A DNA stretch of 64,000 nucleotides. Source: Rhizobium herbae. GTDB lineage: Bacteria; Pseudomonadota; Alphaproteobacteria; Rhizobiales; Rhizobiaceae. Numbering within the stretch: position 1 is the stretch's first letter; the number at the start of each line of letters is the position of its first letter. The translations under genes were made by a program, and so were the position numbers. The stretch lies in assembly GCF_017873135.1 (NCBI RefSeq), contig NZ_JAGGJV010000007.1, forward strand, positions 124,001-188,000. Reading direction: 5' to 3'. Below the pieces are notes generated by a model. The model did not search any database and was not told where the DNA came from. It saw only the letters and a program-made list of their open reading frames with translations. Shown piece by piece: positions 25,531-35,721 of this stretch.

Positions 25531-26499
25531 ATGGGCTTGTTTCGTTCGGCAATGATTGGTGTGGCGGCGGCTTTGAGTTTCGGACTGGCGTCAGCCCAGG
25601 CGGCCGATCTCTCGGAGATCAGGATCGACTGGGCAACCTACAATCCGGTCGGACTTCTTCTGAAAAAAGAGGGTCTGCTTGAGAAGGAATTCGCCAAGGA
25701 CAATATCAGCGTCCGCTGGGTACAGTCCGCCGGCTCGAACAAGGCACTGGAATTCCTCAGTGCCGGATCGATCGATTTCGGCTCGACGGCGGGCGGCGCA
25801 GCATTGATTTCGCGGGTCAACGGCAACCCGATCAAATCGGTCTACGTCTTCTCGCGCCCTGAATGGACGGCCTTGGTCACGCGCGCGGACAGTCCCATTG
25901 CCACCGTTCAGGACCTGAAGGGCAAGACGATCGCGGTAACCCGCGGCACGGATCCCCATATCTTCCTCGTTCGGGCTCTGGCGGATGCCGGGCTGAAGGA
26001 AACCGACGTGACGCTGGTACTCTTGCAGCATGCCGACGGCAAGCTGGCGCTGTTGCGCGGCGATGTCGATGCATGGGCTGGCCTCGATCCGTTGATGGCA
26101 TCGGCGGAAGTAGAAGAGAAGGCAAAGCTGTTCTATCGCAAGCCGGAAAACAACACCTGGGGCGTGCTCAACACCACCGAAACCTTCGCGGCCGAGCATC
26201 CGGACATCGTCAAGCGTGTCATCGCCGTCTATGAAAAAGCCAGGGCTCAGGCGATCGCCGATCCTGCGGCATTGAAGGCGGCGCTGGTGGAAGCGACGAA
26301 GCTGCCGGACGAGGTGATCGCCAAGCAGCTCGAACGCACCGATATCTCGCAGCCGACGATCGGCGACCTGCAGCGCGATACGATCTCGAAAGCGGGTATC
26401 GCCTTGCAGAGTGCCGGTGTCCTTCCGGCCGACGTGGATATCCAGAAAGTCACAAACGAACTGATCGACGACAGTTTCGCCGTTGGAAAAACCCAGTGA
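25531..26499 (+). CDS. Aliphatic sulfonate/taurine-type ABC substrate-binding protein (SsuA-like)
   Basis: 322 residues from ATG 25531 (AGGGGATGGAT upstream; ATG 25525 also possible). The signal peptide ends ASAQAADLSEI. SsuA/TauA-family features are RIDWATYNPVGLLLKKEGLLEKEF, GSNKALEFLSAGSIDFGSTAG, DLKGKTIAVTRGTDPHIFLVRAL and NTTETFAAEHPDIVKRV. The perfect palindrome TTCTATAGAA lies upstream at 25433-25442. It works with the permease and ATPase that follow. Sulfonates or sulfate esters are likely; no sulfonate monooxygenase gene sits in this operon. Confidence 0.9.
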   Translation: MGLFRSAMIGVAAALSFGLASAQAADLSEIRIDWATYNPVGLLLKKEGLLEKEFAKDNISVRWVQSAGSNKALEFLSAGSIDFGSTAGGAALISRVNGNPIKSVYVFSRPEWTALVTRADSPIATVQDLKGKTIAVTRGTDPHIFLVRALADAGLKETDVTLVLLQHADGKLALLRGDVDAWAGLDPLMASAEVEEKAKLFYRKPENNTWGVLNTTETFAAEHPDIVKRVIAVYEKARAQAIADPAALKAALVEATKLPDEVIAKQLERTDISQPTIGDLQRDTISKAGIALQSAGVLPADVDIQKVTNELIDDSFAVGKTQ

Positions 26500-26516
26500 A
26501 GACGTAAAGCATCGTC

Positions 26517-27359
26517 ATGGCGGATTTGGCCGAGACCGGCATCAAAACAGAGGTGAAGACGTCGCGTTCAATCGCGGCGTCGGTGTTTTATGGCGCGACC
26601 CGCCAGGCGACGGCGGCGATCATCGTGCCTGCCTTGGGGCTGTTGTTCTGGGAAGTTTCGGTTGCAGCCGGCTGGTTTTCAGGTCGCCTGATGCCGCCAC
26701 CCTCCAGGGTTCTGGCAACCCTGTGGACGCTTTTGAAGTCCGGCGAATTGTTCAATCATATCGGCATTACGACGGCCAGGGTGTTCTTCGGATTTGTCCT
26801 CGGCACTGTCACGGCCACCATCGCGGGAGCCGTGACCGGATATTTCGGGCTGGCGCGCCGGCTGATCGATCCATCGCTCCAGGCGCTTCGCTCCATTCCG
26901 TCGATCGCCTGGGTGCCTTTGTTCATTTTATGGTTCGGGATCTTCGAAGCGTCGAAAGTGGCGCTGATCGCTGTCGGCGTCTTCTTTCCGGTCTATCTCG
27001 GTGTGTCGGGCGCCATCTTGTCGGTTGACCGCAAGATTGTCGAGGTCGGGCGCATCTTCCGGCTCTCCGGCTTTACCCTGGTGCGGCGGGTGATGATGCC
27101 AGCGGTCTTTCCGGCCTATGTGATCGCCCTGCGATCGGGCCTCGGTCTCGGTTGGATGTTCGTCGTCGCGGCAGAATTCATGGGCGCTTCGGAAGGGCTG
27201 GGCTACCTCCTCGTTGATGGCCAGCAACTGGGCAAACCCGACCAGATCATGGCTGCCATCATCACCTTCGCCATCATCGGCAAGGTGACGGACAGTCTAC
27301 TCATGGCGGCAGCGGCGCCTTTCCTGACCTGGCAGGACAGCTACAGGCGCGAGGGATAA
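26517..27359 (+). CDS. Sulfonate-type ABC transporter permease (SsuC-like)
   Basis: 280 residues with about six transmembrane helices, of the NitT/TauT permease group. Typical features are the PSRVLATLWTLLKSGELFNHIGITTARVFFGFVLG start and the ATPase-docking loop KIVEVGRIFRLSGFTLVRRVMMPAVFPAY, followed by GLGLGWMFVVAAEFMGASEGLGYLLVDGQQLGKPD, a hallmark of SsuC. It starts 17 bp after the binding protein. Confidence 0.93.
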   Translation: MADLAETGIKTEVKTSRSIAASVFYGATRQATAAIIVPALGLLFWEVSVAAGWFSGRLMPPPSRVLATLWTLLKSGELFNHIGITTARVFFGFVLGTVTATIAGAVTGYFGLARRLIDPSLQALRSIPSIAWVPLFILWFGIFEASKVALIAVGVFFPVYLGVSGAILSVDRKIVEVGRIFRLSGFTLVRRVMMPAVFPAYVIALRSGLGLGWMFVVAAEFMGASEGLGYLLVDGQQLGKPDQIMAAIITFAIIGKVTDSLLMAAAAPFLTWQDSYRREG

Positions 27360-27363
27360 GCGG

Positions 27364-28101
27364 ATGCTGACACTCCGAAATCTCGGTAAAACCTATGCCA
27401 ACGACGTCCGGGCGCTCGAAGGCTTTTCACTGACCGTTGCCCCGGGAGAGATCGTCGCCGTCATCGGCGGTTCCGGTTGTGGAAAAAGTACGCTGCTGCG
27501 TTTGATCAGCGGACTCGACAATGCAAGCCGTGGGAGCGTGGAACTGAATGGCGATGTGGTTCGCCAACCGCATCCTCTCATCAATCTTATTTTTCAGGAG
27601 CCGCGGCTGTTGCCATGGCTGACAGTGGCAAACAATGTCGGTTTCGGACTGGCGGAAATCGAAGGGGAAGACCGCCGGCAACAGATCGAACTGGCGTTGA
27701 AAAAGGTCGGCTTGGCTGATCTGGCCCAGCGCTGGCCGAAGGAGCTTTCCGGCGGGCAGGCACAACGGGTCGCGATCGCTCGTGCGCTGGTCACGCAGCC
27801 GGAGGTCCTGCTCCTGGATGAGCCCTTCTCCGCCCTCGACGCCTTCACGCGGGCCGACCTGCAGGATCACCTGCTCGGTATCTGGGATGAAACGCGTCCG
27901 ACCCTCCTTCTGGTGACGCACGATATAGACGAGGCGCTGGTGCTTGCCGACCGCGTCATCGTCATGCGGCCCTGGCCCGGGCGTATTCTTGACGAGATCA
28001 AGGTCGATCTGCCCCGGAAACGCGATCGCACATCTGCGGCATTCGAGACCGTCAAGCGCCAGCTTTTCAAAGCGCTGGACACGTCGCTGCAGCTCTCCTG
28101 A
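27364..28101 (+). CDS. Sulfonate-type ABC transporter ATP-binding protein (SsuB-like)
   Basis: 245 residues. Walker A (GGSGCGKST), Q-loop (IFQEPRLLPWLTVANNV), signature (LSGGQAQRVAIARALV), Walker B (VLLLDEPFSALD) and H-loop (LLVTHDIDEALVLADRV) are intact, with the PEPRLLPW form typical of SsuB/TauB. It ends the operon and converges with the RND pump genes; no clear terminator is visible in the 135 bp between. Confidence 0.94.
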   Translation: MLTLRNLGKTYANDVRALEGFSLTVAPGEIVAVIGGSGCGKSTLLRLISGLDNASRGSVELNGDVVRQPHPLINLIFQEPRLLPWLTVANNVGFGLAEIEGEDRRQQIELALKKVGLADLAQRWPKELSGGQAQRVAIARALVTQPEVLLLDEPFSALDAFTRADLQDHLLGIWDETRPTLLLVTHDIDEALVLADRVIVMRPWPGRILDEIKVDLPRKRDRTSAAFETVKRQLFKALDTSLQLS

Positions 28102-28236
28102 TGCCTGGCGTCGTCGGGCGTATTCCAATTATGGAAAGCCTTCGTTGCGTGACGCTCGTCCTCCGCGAAGAGGCCAGCCAGCGCCGACGGCACCCGGGAG
28201 CAACTGGGCAAAGGCCGGCCCCGTCCAATCTGAACG

Positions 28237-31200
28237 TCAATGGGCCGGGTCAGCCACGGGGATGCCCTCCTGTTGCGGACCTTGTTTCCCCTTGAATATC
28301 TTGCGAACCGTGACGAACAGCAGCGGAATGAGGAACACGCCGAGAAGGGTCGCCGCGATCATGCCGCCCATGACGCCGATGCCGATGGCGTTCTGCGCGC
28401 CGGAACCGGCACCGCTGGCGATCGCCAACGGCGTCACACCGAAAATGAAGGCGAGCGACGTCATCAGGATCGGGCGCAGGCGCTGACGGGCGGCTTCTAC
28501 GGTCGCGGAGATCAAGTCCTTGCCGTGATTTTGCTGCTCGATCGCAAATTCCACGATCAGAATAGCATTTTTCGCCGCGAGCCCGATGGTGGTGAGAAGG
28601 CCGACCTTGAAATAGACGTCGTTCGATTCGCCGAAGAGCGTCGCCGCAAGCAGCGCACCGAAGATACCGATCGGGACTGCGAGCATGACCGAAAAGGGAA
28701 TTGACCAGCTTTCGTAAAGAGCCGCCAGAGCCAGGAATACAACCAGCCCGGAAATCATATAAAGCTGCGTCGCCTGACTGCCGGACAGCCGCTCCTGCGC
28801 CGAAAGCCCCGCCCACTCGTGCCCGTAGCCGGAGCCGAGCTGCGACACCATGCTGTCGATTTCATTCATCGCATCGCCGGAGCTGACGCCATTTGCGGCT
28901 GCTCCCTGAATTTCGACCGCGGAGGAACCGTTGTAGCGCTCGAGACGCGGCGAACCGAATGTCCAGTCGCCTGTCGCAAAGGCAGAGAAAGGCACCATCG
29001 CGGCATCGGAGTTTCGAACATACCAGCGGTCGAAATCTTCCGGCTGCATGCGGAAATCCTTGTCACCCTGAAGATAGACCGGCTTGATGCGACCGCGGTC
29101 GATGAAATCGTTGACATAGCTGCCGCCCCACGCCGTCGATAGCGTCGCGTCGATGTCCGACAGGTTGAGATTGAGCGCACTTGCTTTCTCCTGGTCGATA
29201 TTGACCGAATATTGCGGCTGGTCTTCCTGGCCGTTGGGCCGTGTTCCGCTCAGGAGTTTACTTTGCGCGGCCATTCCGAGCAGCCTGTTGCGCGTTGTGA
29301 TCAGCTCCTCGTGACCCGCTCCGTTGATGTCCTTCAGATAGAAGTCGAAGCCGCTGGAATTGCCGAACCCCTGGATCGCCGGCGGCGCCAATGCGAACAC
29401 GCTTCCATCCTTGATCTTGGAGAATGCCCCCATCGCCCGCCCGGCAATCGCCGACGCGCTGGACAACGCACTGGTGCGATCGGCAAAAGGCTTGAGCTTG
29501 ACAAAGGCAAGGCCGACATTCTGGCCGGAACCGCCGAAGCCGAAGCCGACGGCGGCAAAAACCCCGTCGACATAATCTTTTTCGGCCGTCAGATAGTGAT
29601 CGGTCACCTGCTTGAGAATTTTGACCGTGCGATCCTGCGTCGCTCCGGGCGGCAGCTGAACGCTGGTGATCAGAATTCCCTGATCCTCGTCCGGGATGAA
29701 GGAGCTGGGAAGGCGGTTGAACAGATAGGCAACTGCCACAATGATCAATGCAAACCCGGCTAGGAACAGGAAAGGGCGCCGAATCATACCGGATACGCCG
29801 CGCTGGTAGCCATTCGTCGTTCGGTCGAAACCCTTGTTGAACAGGCCGGACAAGCCCTTCTGCTTTGCGCCGGGCTTCGGCTTCTTCAGGATCGTGGCGC
29901 AAAGGGCCGGCGTCAGGATGAGGGCGACGATCACTGACAGAACCATCGCCGAAACGATCGTCACGGAAAACTGGCGATAGATGATGCCGACGGAACCGGA
30001 AAAGAATGCCATCGGAATGAACACGGCGGAGAGGACTGTGGCAATACCGACCAGCGCGCCGGTAATTTCCTGCATCGACTTGATCGTCGCCTCTTTCGGT
30101 CCAAGATCTTCCTCTTCCATCACACGCTCGACGTTCTCGACCACCACGATCGCGTCATCCACCAGAAGACCGATGGCAAGCACCATGGCAAACATGGTCA
30201 GCGTATTGATGGAATACCCGAACAGGGACAGGATCCCGAACGTACCGAGAAGCACCACGGGAACCGCGAGCGTCGGTATGATGGTTGCCCGGATGCTCTG
30301 GAGAAACACGAGCATGACGATGAAGACGAGAACGATCGCTTCGATCAGCGTCTTGACGACCTCCTCAATCGAAAGTTCGACGAAGGGTGACGTATCATAG
30401 GGGTAAACCACTTCGACGTTTTGCGGCAGGGTCTGCTTCAAACCTTCAATGGTGCTCTTGACCGCCTCCGCCGTATCCAGTGCATTGGCATTGGAGGCAA
30501 GGTTGATGCCAAGACCAGCCGCGCTGTTGCCATTGTACAGCGCGGAACTGCTGTAGCTCTCGGCACCCAGTTCGACGGTTGCAACGTCGTTCAGGCGAAC
30601 CAGCGAGCCGCTTGTCTCGCTCTTGATAATGATATTCTCGAACTGCTCAGGCGTCTGAAGGCGACTTTTCGCAGTCACCGTGGCGTTGAGCTGCTGCCCT
30701 TTGCGCTGGGGCAACCCACCGAGCTGGCCTGCTGAGACCTGCGTGTTCTGCGCCTCGATCGCCGATGCGACATCGCTGGCCATCAGGCTGTATTTGACCA
30801 GCTTCTCCGGATCGAGCCAGATGCGCATGGCATAGCTCGAACCGAAAATCTGTGTATCGCCGACACCGGCCACGCGCTTGATGGTGTCGTTCAGCGTGCT
30901 GTCGATATAATCGGAGAGATCGACCGAAGACATCTTGTTGTCCGTCGATACAAAGCCGATGACCATCAGAAAGCTCGATGTCGACTTCGCAACGGTAATC
31001 CCGTTCGACTGCACGGATTGCGGCAATTGCGATTGGACAAGTTGCAGTTTGTTCTGGACCTGCATCTGCGCAACGTCGGCATCCGCCGAATTCGTGAAGG
31101 TCAGCGAGATCGACGCCACCCCTGTCGATTGCGAGGTCGACGTCATATAATCCAGGTTGTCGATGCCCGTCATGCCTTGTTCGATGACCTTGGTCACCGA

Positions 31201-31377
31201 ATTCTCGACAGTCTGCGCATCTGCGCCGGAATAGGTGGCGGTAATGCGCACCGTCGTTGGAGCGATCTGCGGATATTGGGAAATCGATAGTGTCGTAATG
31301 GCCAGCAAACCCGCCAGCATGATGCAGATAGAGATCACCCAGGCAAAAATCGGCCTATCGATAAAAAAGCGGGACAT
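28237..31377 (-). CDS. RND efflux pump inner-membrane transporter, HAE1 (AcrB/MexB) type
   Basis: 1,046 residues from ATG 31377 (TTGAGG upstream); a longer frame to 31425 overlaps the adaptor. It begins [25 protein letters not shown] and has twelve predicted helices with two large periplasmic loops. The proton-relay aspartates are present in TM4 ([20 protein letters not shown]), as is the GX2-type duplicate symmetry. HAE1 pumps expel hydrophobic and amphiphilic toxicants, antibiotics, flavonoids or bile salts. It follows the adaptor gene by 7 bp. No outer-membrane channel gene is present, so it probably uses a TolC encoded elsewhere. Confidence 0.95.
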   Translation of the reverse strand: MSRFFIDRPIFAWVISICIMLAGLLAITTLSISQYPQIAPTTVRITATYSGADAQTVENSVTKVIEQGMTGIDNLDYMTSTSQSTGVASISLTFTNSADADVAQMQVQNKLQLVQSQLPQSVQSNGITVAKSTSSFLMVIGFVSTDNKMSSVDLSDYIDSTLNDTIKRVAGVGDTQIFGSSYAMRIWLDPEKLVKYSLMASDVASAIEAQNTQVSAGQLGGLPQRKGQQLNATVTAKSRLQTPEQFENIIIKSETSGSLVRLNDVATVELGAESYSSSALYNGNSAAGLGINLASNANALDTAEAVKSTIEGLKQTLPQNVEVVYPYDTSPFVELSIEEVVKTLIEAIVLVFIVMLVFLQSIRATIIPTLAVPVVLLGTFGILSLFGYSINTLTMFAMVLAIGLLVDDAIVVVENVERVMEEEDLGPKEATIKSMQEITGALVGIATVLSAVFIPMAFFSGSVGIIYRQFSVTIVSAMVLSVIVALILTPALCATILKKPKPGAKQKGLSGLFNKGFDRTTNGYQRGVSGMIRRPFLFLAGFALIIVAVAYLFNRLPSSFIPDEDQGILITSVQLPPGATQDRTVKILKQVTDHYLTAEKDYVDGVFAAVGFGFGGSGQNVGLAFVKLKPFADRTSALSSASAIAGRAMGAFSKIKDGSVFALAPPAIQGFGNSSGFDFYLKDINGAGHEELITTRNRLLGMAAQSKLLSGTRPNGQEDQPQYSVNIDQEKASALNLNLSDIDATLSTAWGGSYVNDFIDRGRIKPVYLQGDKDFRMQPEDFDRWYVRNSDAAMVPFSAFATGDWTFGSPRLERYNGSSAVEIQGAAANGVSSGDAMNEIDSMVSQLGSGYGHEWAGLSAQERLSGSQATQLYMISGLVVFLALAALYESWSIPFSVMLAVPIGIFGALLAATLFGESNDVYFKVGLLTTIGLAAKNAILIVEFAIEQQNHGKDLISATVEAARQRLRPILMTSLAFIFGVTPLAIASGAGSGAQNAIGIGVMGGMIAATLLGVFLIPLLFVTVRKIFKGKQGPQQEGIPVADPAH

Positions 31378-31384
31378 GGCGACC

Positions 31385-32635
31385 TCAATCTTTCGTTGCA
31401 AGCTTGACGCCGCCGGCAGCGGCATCAGCCGTCTGGTTCACCGGCGTGTCCAGGCTTGATTGAGATGTCTCCTCGATCTCTCCCGTCGCATCGTTGACGA
31501 TGACATCGGTCGCAATCACATCCTGACCTGCTTTCACGCGCTGGCTGCCTTCGACAACGACGCGTTCGCCATCCTTGATGCCCTGGCTGACCAGCCAGCT
31601 GTTTCCCATACTGCGCTCGACCGAGACGATCCGTTCCTCGACCTTTCCGTCACCGCCGACGAACTTTGCAGTTGCCTCGCCCTTGGTATTGCGCGAGACC
31701 GCCCGCTGCGGAACGAGAAAACTGTTGTCGCGAATGCCCTCTTGAATCGTGGCCCTCACGTAGACACCCGGCAAAAGCAGCTGATCGGGGTTTGGAAATT
31801 CCGCCCGCACGGTGACGGAGCCGGTTGTCTCCTCGACGGCGGCATCGAGAAACTCGATCCGGCCCACCTGCTTGTAGGACGACCCGTCCTCCAGTGTCAG
31901 GTGGACGGAGACGTTCGCGCCGCTGGTTTTCAGCCGTCCATCTTCGATGGATCGGCGCAGCTTCAAGAGATTGGTGCTGGATTGCGTCACATCGACGTTG
32001 ATCGGGTCGATCTGGCGAATGGTCGTCAACGTCGTCGTCTGACCCGCAGTCACCAGCGCGCCGACAGTCACCGTCGACGCCCCGACGCGACCGCCGATTG
32101 GCGCCCGTATCTTCGTGTACTCCAGATTGATACGTGCAGCATCGAGAGCGGCTTTCGCGGAGGCGACATCGGCGTTGGCCTGGGTCAGCAGCGATTGGGC
32201 GTCGTCGAGATCCTGCTGGCTGACCGCGTCCCGCTGGCTCAGCCCCTTGTAGCGATCGACCTTTGCCTGCGCACTTGGCACAGCACCTTCGGCCTTCTGC
32301 AAAGCGGCCACCTGGCTGTCATACGTCGCCTGAAACGTCGCGGGATCGATCTCGTAGAGAATATCGCCCTCCTTGACCGACCCCCCCTCCTGAAAATTCC
32401 GTTTGCGGATGATTCCGCCGACCTGTGGTCGAACCTCGGCAATCAGCGAAGCGGCAGTGCGGCCGGGAAGCAGGGCGGTGATCGCGACTGACGTCGGATG
32501 CAAGGCCATCACGTTGACCTCCGGCTTTACGGCCGGCGCGCTGGAGGCCTTTTCCGATGAACTGTCACTGCATCCGCTCAGCACGAGCAGTCCGCTCAAC
32601 AGGGCGACGGGAAAAAATCGCATTTGATGATCCAC
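31385..32635 (-). CDS. RND efflux periplasmic adaptor (membrane fusion) lipoprotein
   Basis: 416 residues, AcrA/MexA type. The GTG at 32635 has AAGGAA 8 nt upstream; ATG 32623 is an alternative. A lipobox (LLVLSGC) with the acylated Cys near residue 22 anchors it to the inner membrane. It contains the lipoyl half-motifs ([30 protein letters not shown] and [15 protein letters not shown]), an alpha-hairpin between them, and beta-barrel and membrane-proximal domains. It bridges the RND transporter to the outer-membrane channel. The TetR gene is divergent from it. Confidence 0.94.
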   Translation of the reverse strand: MDHQMRFFPVALLSGLLVLSGCSDSSSEKASSAPAVKPEVNVMALHPTSVAITALLPGRTAASLIAEVRPQVGGIIRKRNFQEGGSVKEGDILYEIDPATFQATYDSQVAALQKAEGAVPSAQAKVDRYKGLSQRDAVSQQDLDDAQSLLTQANADVASAKAALDAARINLEYTKIRAPIGGRVGASTVTVGALVTAGQTTTLTTIRQIDPINVDVTQSSTNLLKLRRSIEDGRLKTSGANVSVHLTLEDGSSYKQVGRIEFLDAAVEETTGSVTVRAEFPNPDQLLLPGVYVRATIQEGIRDNSFLVPQRAVSRNTKGEATAKFVGGDGKVEERIVSVERSMGNSWLVSQGIKDGERVVVEGSQRVKAGQDVIATDVIVNDATGEIEETSQSSLDTPVNQTADAAAGGVKLATKD

Positions 32636-32983
32636 GAACGGAGTTCCTTTGCGTCAACGGGAGGGCAGTGGGCTGCTCGAAATCCAAGCAAGCTTGCAAC
32701 AGGTTTTTACGGTATTGTTGAGGTGCCATTGTTTCTCAGCATTTCACGGCACATCCGAAGCCAACTCAATAGCGGCCTCACATTTAGCTAGTGTGGCAAC
32801 CGTTGTTATCAATTGCCAAGCGCTAGCTTCATTGCGCAAGCGCTGGACACCGATGAGGAACAGCGGCAGTGAGCCTTTCGAGGAATATTAGCATTTGACG
32901 GTTGTAAGCTGCGCATAATATTGGTACTTGTTAAGTACCAATAATTGGCATCATGGCAGATGTCAACGGCGCAGGGAGGGATC
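32636..32983. other. 348-bp divergent control region of the efflux locus
   Basis: AT-rich region between the adaptor gene (leftward) and the TetR gene (rightward). It contains the palindromic operator at 32921-32941 and a -35-like TTGACG (32895-32900) with TAATAT (32916-32921) in front of the TetR gene. No gene is supported here. Confidence 0.6.
32921..32941. promoter_or_regulatory. Palindromic TetR-type operator
   Basis: Perfect 9-bp arms TTGGTACTT / AAGTACCAA around a 3-nt centre, about 43 bp before the TetR start codon. It overlaps the probable -10 region of the regulator promoter, so binding should repress the regulator and probably the divergent pump operon. Size and symmetry suit a TetR dimer. 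Confidence 0.72.
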
Positions 32984-33622
32984 ATGCAGAACGTGACGGT
33001 GCGTCGTGGCCGGGGACGTCCGAAGCTGGTCGAGGAGAACGACCGGCGCAACAGCATTGTCGTCGCCGCGCATCAGGTATTGGTCGAGTATGGCTTTGCA
33101 GCAGCCACGACCGAACGCGTCGCTGCTCGGGCCAAGGTGTCGAAACGAGGCATCTACGAGCTGTTCGCAAACAAGCAGGAATTGTTCGCCGCCGTTATAC
33201 GCGAACATCGCCATCTGATGCTGGACCTTCCAAGACCAGAGGAGGAAAACATCCCGCTGGTGGATGCGCTGGGCAAGATCTTTCGTTTGGAGATCGACGA
33301 GAAGGGAGAAAGGGAGCGTGAGGCGATTCTCAATCTTATCGTTCGCGAGTCGGCGCAATTCCCGGAGCTGTCGGACTACCTCTATGACAACGGTATTCTC
33401 CGTTCGAGAGAAGACCTGATGGAGTGGCTCGCCATCCAGGCCCGAAAAGGTCTTGTTGTCATCGAAGACGAGACGGTGTGCGCGGGAATGCTGATGGACA
33501 TCGCGTTCGGCGCACTTCTGCCTCGACGCCGGTTAAAGACCGCACCGGATCGTGCCGCAAGACTGATACACATCAGGAAGCGCTTCGAGATTTTCCTACG
33601 AGGGGTCAGTCCAAATCTGTGA
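32984..33622 (+). CDS. TetR/AcrR-family transcriptional repressor
   Basis: 212 residues from ATG 32984, preceded by GGGAGGGATC. The N-terminal TetR helix-turn-helix spans about residues 18-65 (VVAAHQVLVEYGFAAATTERVAARAKVSKRGIYELFANKQELF). The C-terminal ligand domain is helical with no recognised ligand. Divergent position and the adjacent palindrome make it the local repressor of the RND pump and of itself. Confidence 0.92.
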   Translation: MQNVTVRRGRGRPKLVEENDRRNSIVVAAHQVLVEYGFAAATTERVAARAKVSKRGIYELFANKQELFAAVIREHRHLMLDLPRPEEENIPLVDALGKIFRLEIDEKGEREREAILNLIVRESAQFPELSDYLYDNGILRSREDLMEWLAIQARKGLVVIEDETVCAGMLMDIAFGALLPRRRLKTAPDRAARLIHIRKRFEIFLRGVSPNL

Positions 33623-33804
33623 TCCGCGCCGTTGGGCGCGAAACCTCAAATATGGGAAAAGCGACGCCTGGCCTCACCATGGCCGCCATCGGCATTGTCG
33701 GCAGGGCGCGTCGCGTAAATGCGATGAACTGCCTCCCATTATTTCAACGTCGGCTCCCCATATGGAATTTCCATTCTCCTTTCGGCGAAAACATTAGCAA
33801 TTCA

Positions 33805-33832
33805 TTGTTATCAATAGATCATAAAATATATA
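33805..33832 (+). promoter_or_regulatory. Possible sigma-70 promoter of the organosulfur operon
   Basis: TTGTTA (33805-33810), a 16-bp spacer and TATATA (33827-33832) in a very AT-rich stretch about 30 bp before the msuE start. No sigma-54 element was found here, unlike the Pseudomonas sfn genes. A LysR-type (CysB/SsuR) activator site is expected but could not be defined. Confidence 0.4.
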
Positions 33833-33862
33833 GATTATAGCGACGAATTGGGAGCGTCGCGC

Positions 33863-34447
33863 ATGAAGATTGTCGGTCTTTCGGGGAATGTCAAACGGCC
33901 GTCCAGAACGGCATCGCTGGTGGAGGCCATCGTTTCCGGCGTCCATGATCGCGTCGGAGGCGAAAGCCGGGTCATCGAACTCGTCGATGCGGCGCCCGTA
34001 CTTTTCAAGGCCTTGCGTGCCGATCAGCTCGACGCAGAAGGGCGGGCTATCATCAATGCTGTCGAGGCGGCGGACGTTCTCGTTGTCGGTTCGCCGGTCT
34101 ATCGCGCATCTTATACTGGCGCTCTCAAGCATCTGTTTGACCTGGTCGATTATCGGGCGCTGACAGGCAAGCGCGTCATCCTGGCCGCCACCGGCGGTAC
34201 GCCACTGCACGGATTGATGACCGAGCACCAGCTGCGTCCCCTGTTCGGCTTTTTCAACGCACTCACCCTGCCGACGGCGGTCTATGCCACCGAATCCGAT
34301 TTCACCGAATATGGGGTCACCAGCCCAGCCGTGCGGGAGCGCATCGAGCGCGCCGTTTCAGAACTCACGCAGGTCCTGCCTGCCACCGATCCAGCCGCCG
34401 CGCGTATTTCGGGGCATCGCCCGGCGCTGGTTGCGGCCCAAGTCTAA
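33863..34447 (+). CDS. msuE: NAD(P)H-dependent FMN reductase, MsuE/SsuE family
   Basis: 194 residues from ATG 33863 (GGGAG 10 nt upstream; the frame opens at 33848). Flavodoxin-like fold with KIVGLSGNVKRPSRT (phosphate loop), DVLVVGSPVYRASYTGALKHLFDLVDY and LAATGGTPLHGLMTEHQLRPLFGFFNA, all typical of MsuE. It supplies reduced FMN to two-component flavin monooxygenases. It is 23 bp upstream of sfnG, which needs FMNH2. Confidence 0.9.
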   Translation: MKIVGLSGNVKRPSRTASLVEAIVSGVHDRVGGESRVIELVDAAPVLFKALRADQLDAEGRAIINAVEAADVLVVGSPVYRASYTGALKHLFDLVDYRALTGKRVILAATGGTPLHGLMTEHQLRPLFGFFNALTLPTAVYATESDFTEYGVTSPAVRERIERAVSELTQVLPATDPAAARISGHRPALVAAQV

Positions 34448-34470
34448 TTTGCATTGAAGAGGAGATTACA

Positions 34471-35574
34471 ATGCCACATATCGATAGAGACCCGGTCAAG
34501 TTCGCCTATTGGGTTCCCAATGTTTCGGGCGGTCTGGTTATCTCGAACATCGAGCAGCGCACCAGCTGGACGATCGAATACAACCGGAAACTGGCGCAGA
34601 TCGCCGAAGCCAGCGGCTTCGACTACGCTCTGAGCCAGATCCGATTCACGGCCGGCTACGGCGCCGAATTCCAGCATGAATCGGTCTCGTTTAGCCATGC
34701 GTTGCTGGAATCGACCACCACGCTGAAGGTGATTGCCGCTATTCTGCCAGGCCCCTGGAACCCGACGCTGGCGGCAAAACAGATCGCCACGATCAACCAC
34801 CTCACCAATGGTCGCGTCGCCGTCAACGTCGTCAGCGGCTGGTTCCGCGGCGAATTCCATGCCATTGGCGAGCACTGGCTCGACCATGACGAGCGCTACC
34901 GCCGTTCGGAGGAGTTCATCCGCGCCCTGCGTGGCATCTGGACCGAGGACAACTTCACCTTCAGTGGCGATTTCTACCGTTTCAACAACTACTCGCTGAA
35001 GCCGAAGCCGATCGATCCACAGCCGGAAATCTTCCAGGGCGGTTCCTCGCGCGCCGCGCGCGACATGGCATCGCGCGTTTCCGACTGGTATTTCACCAAC
35101 GGCAACACGCCGGAGGAAATCCGCAAGCAGGTGGATGACATCCAGGGCAAGGCGAAGGCCAACGGTCATTCGGTGCGTGTCGGCGTCAATGCCTTCGCGA
35201 TCGTTCGCGAGACCGAGGAAGAGGCACGGGCCGTACTCGCAGAGATCATCGAGAAGGCCAATCCGGACGCGGTCAATGCGTTCGGACACGAGGTCAAGAA
35301 CGCCGGGAAGTCCTCGCCCGAAGGCGAGGGCAATTGGGCAAAATCCTCTTTCGAGGATCTGGTCCAGTACAATGACGGTTTCCGCTCCAACCTGATCGGC
35401 ACGCCGCAACAAGTGGCCGAGCGCATCGTCAATCTGAAGCGGGCCGGTGCCGATCTTATCCTTCTCGGCTTCCTGCACTTCCAGGAAGAAGTCGAATATT
35501 TCGGCAAACACGTGATCCCGCTGGTTCGCGCGCTTGAGGACTCCGAGATCGCCACGGCTGTAGCCGCGGAATAA
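34471..35574 (+). CDS. sfnG: Dimethylsulfone monooxygenase SfnG (LLM flavin monooxygenase)
   Basis: 367-residue bacterial-luciferase-like TIM barrel of the SsuD/SfnG group. The start KFAYWVPNVSGGLVISNIEQRT is characteristic of SfnG. Other segments are GYGAEFQHESVSFSHALLESTTTLKVIAAILPG, NHLTNGRVAVNVVSGWFRGEF and EIFQGGSS. SfnG oxidises dimethylsulfone with FMNH2 and O2 towards methanesulfinate and formaldehyde, so sulfur can be recovered. An SD-like GAAGAGGAG lies upstream of ATG 34471. It is paired with msuE and with sfnB, with a complete transporter between them. Confidence 0.92.
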   Translation: MPHIDRDPVKFAYWVPNVSGGLVISNIEQRTSWTIEYNRKLAQIAEASGFDYALSQIRFTAGYGAEFQHESVSFSHALLESTTTLKVIAAILPGPWNPTLAAKQIATINHLTNGRVAVNVVSGWFRGEFHAIGEHWLDHDERYRRSEEFIRALRGIWTEDNFTFSGDFYRFNNYSLKPKPIDPQPEIFQGGSSRAARDMASRVSDWYFTNGNTPEEIRKQVDDIQGKAKANGHSVRVGVNAFAIVRETEEEARAVLAEIIEKANPDAVNAFGHEVKNAGKSSPEGEGNWAKSSFEDLVQYNDGFRSNLIGTPQQVAERIVNLKRAGADLILLGFLHFQEEVEYFGKHVIPLVRALEDSEIATAVAAE

Positions 35575-35586
35575 TCCGAAGGCAGG

Positions 35587-35613
35587 AGCGGCGGCCAGAA
35601 CAGGGCCGCCGCT
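35587..35613 (+). other. Intercistronic stem-loop after sfnG
   Basis: Perfect 10-bp arms AGCGGCGGCC / GGCCGCCGCT with a 7-nt loop, 12 bp after the sfnG stop and about 110 bp before the next start. There is no T-run, so it probably modulates rather than ends transcription. Confidence 0.55.
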
Positions 35614-35721
35614 GCGAAACAAGACTTGACGTGGGCCGTTGCCGGTCCGCGAAGGGAATTCTGTGCCCTGTCGCATCCGTCGGGATGCGAGTTAGCTGTC
35701 GAGATCTGGAGAAATACGGGC

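Noticed and set aside
33623-33862. Sigma-54 promoter for msuE-sfnG, as known for sfn genes of Pseudomonas
   Set aside because: No TGGC-N7/8-TTGC arrangement was found in this stretch; an AT-rich sigma-70-like promoter is seen instead, and no SfnR-type activator gene is nearby.
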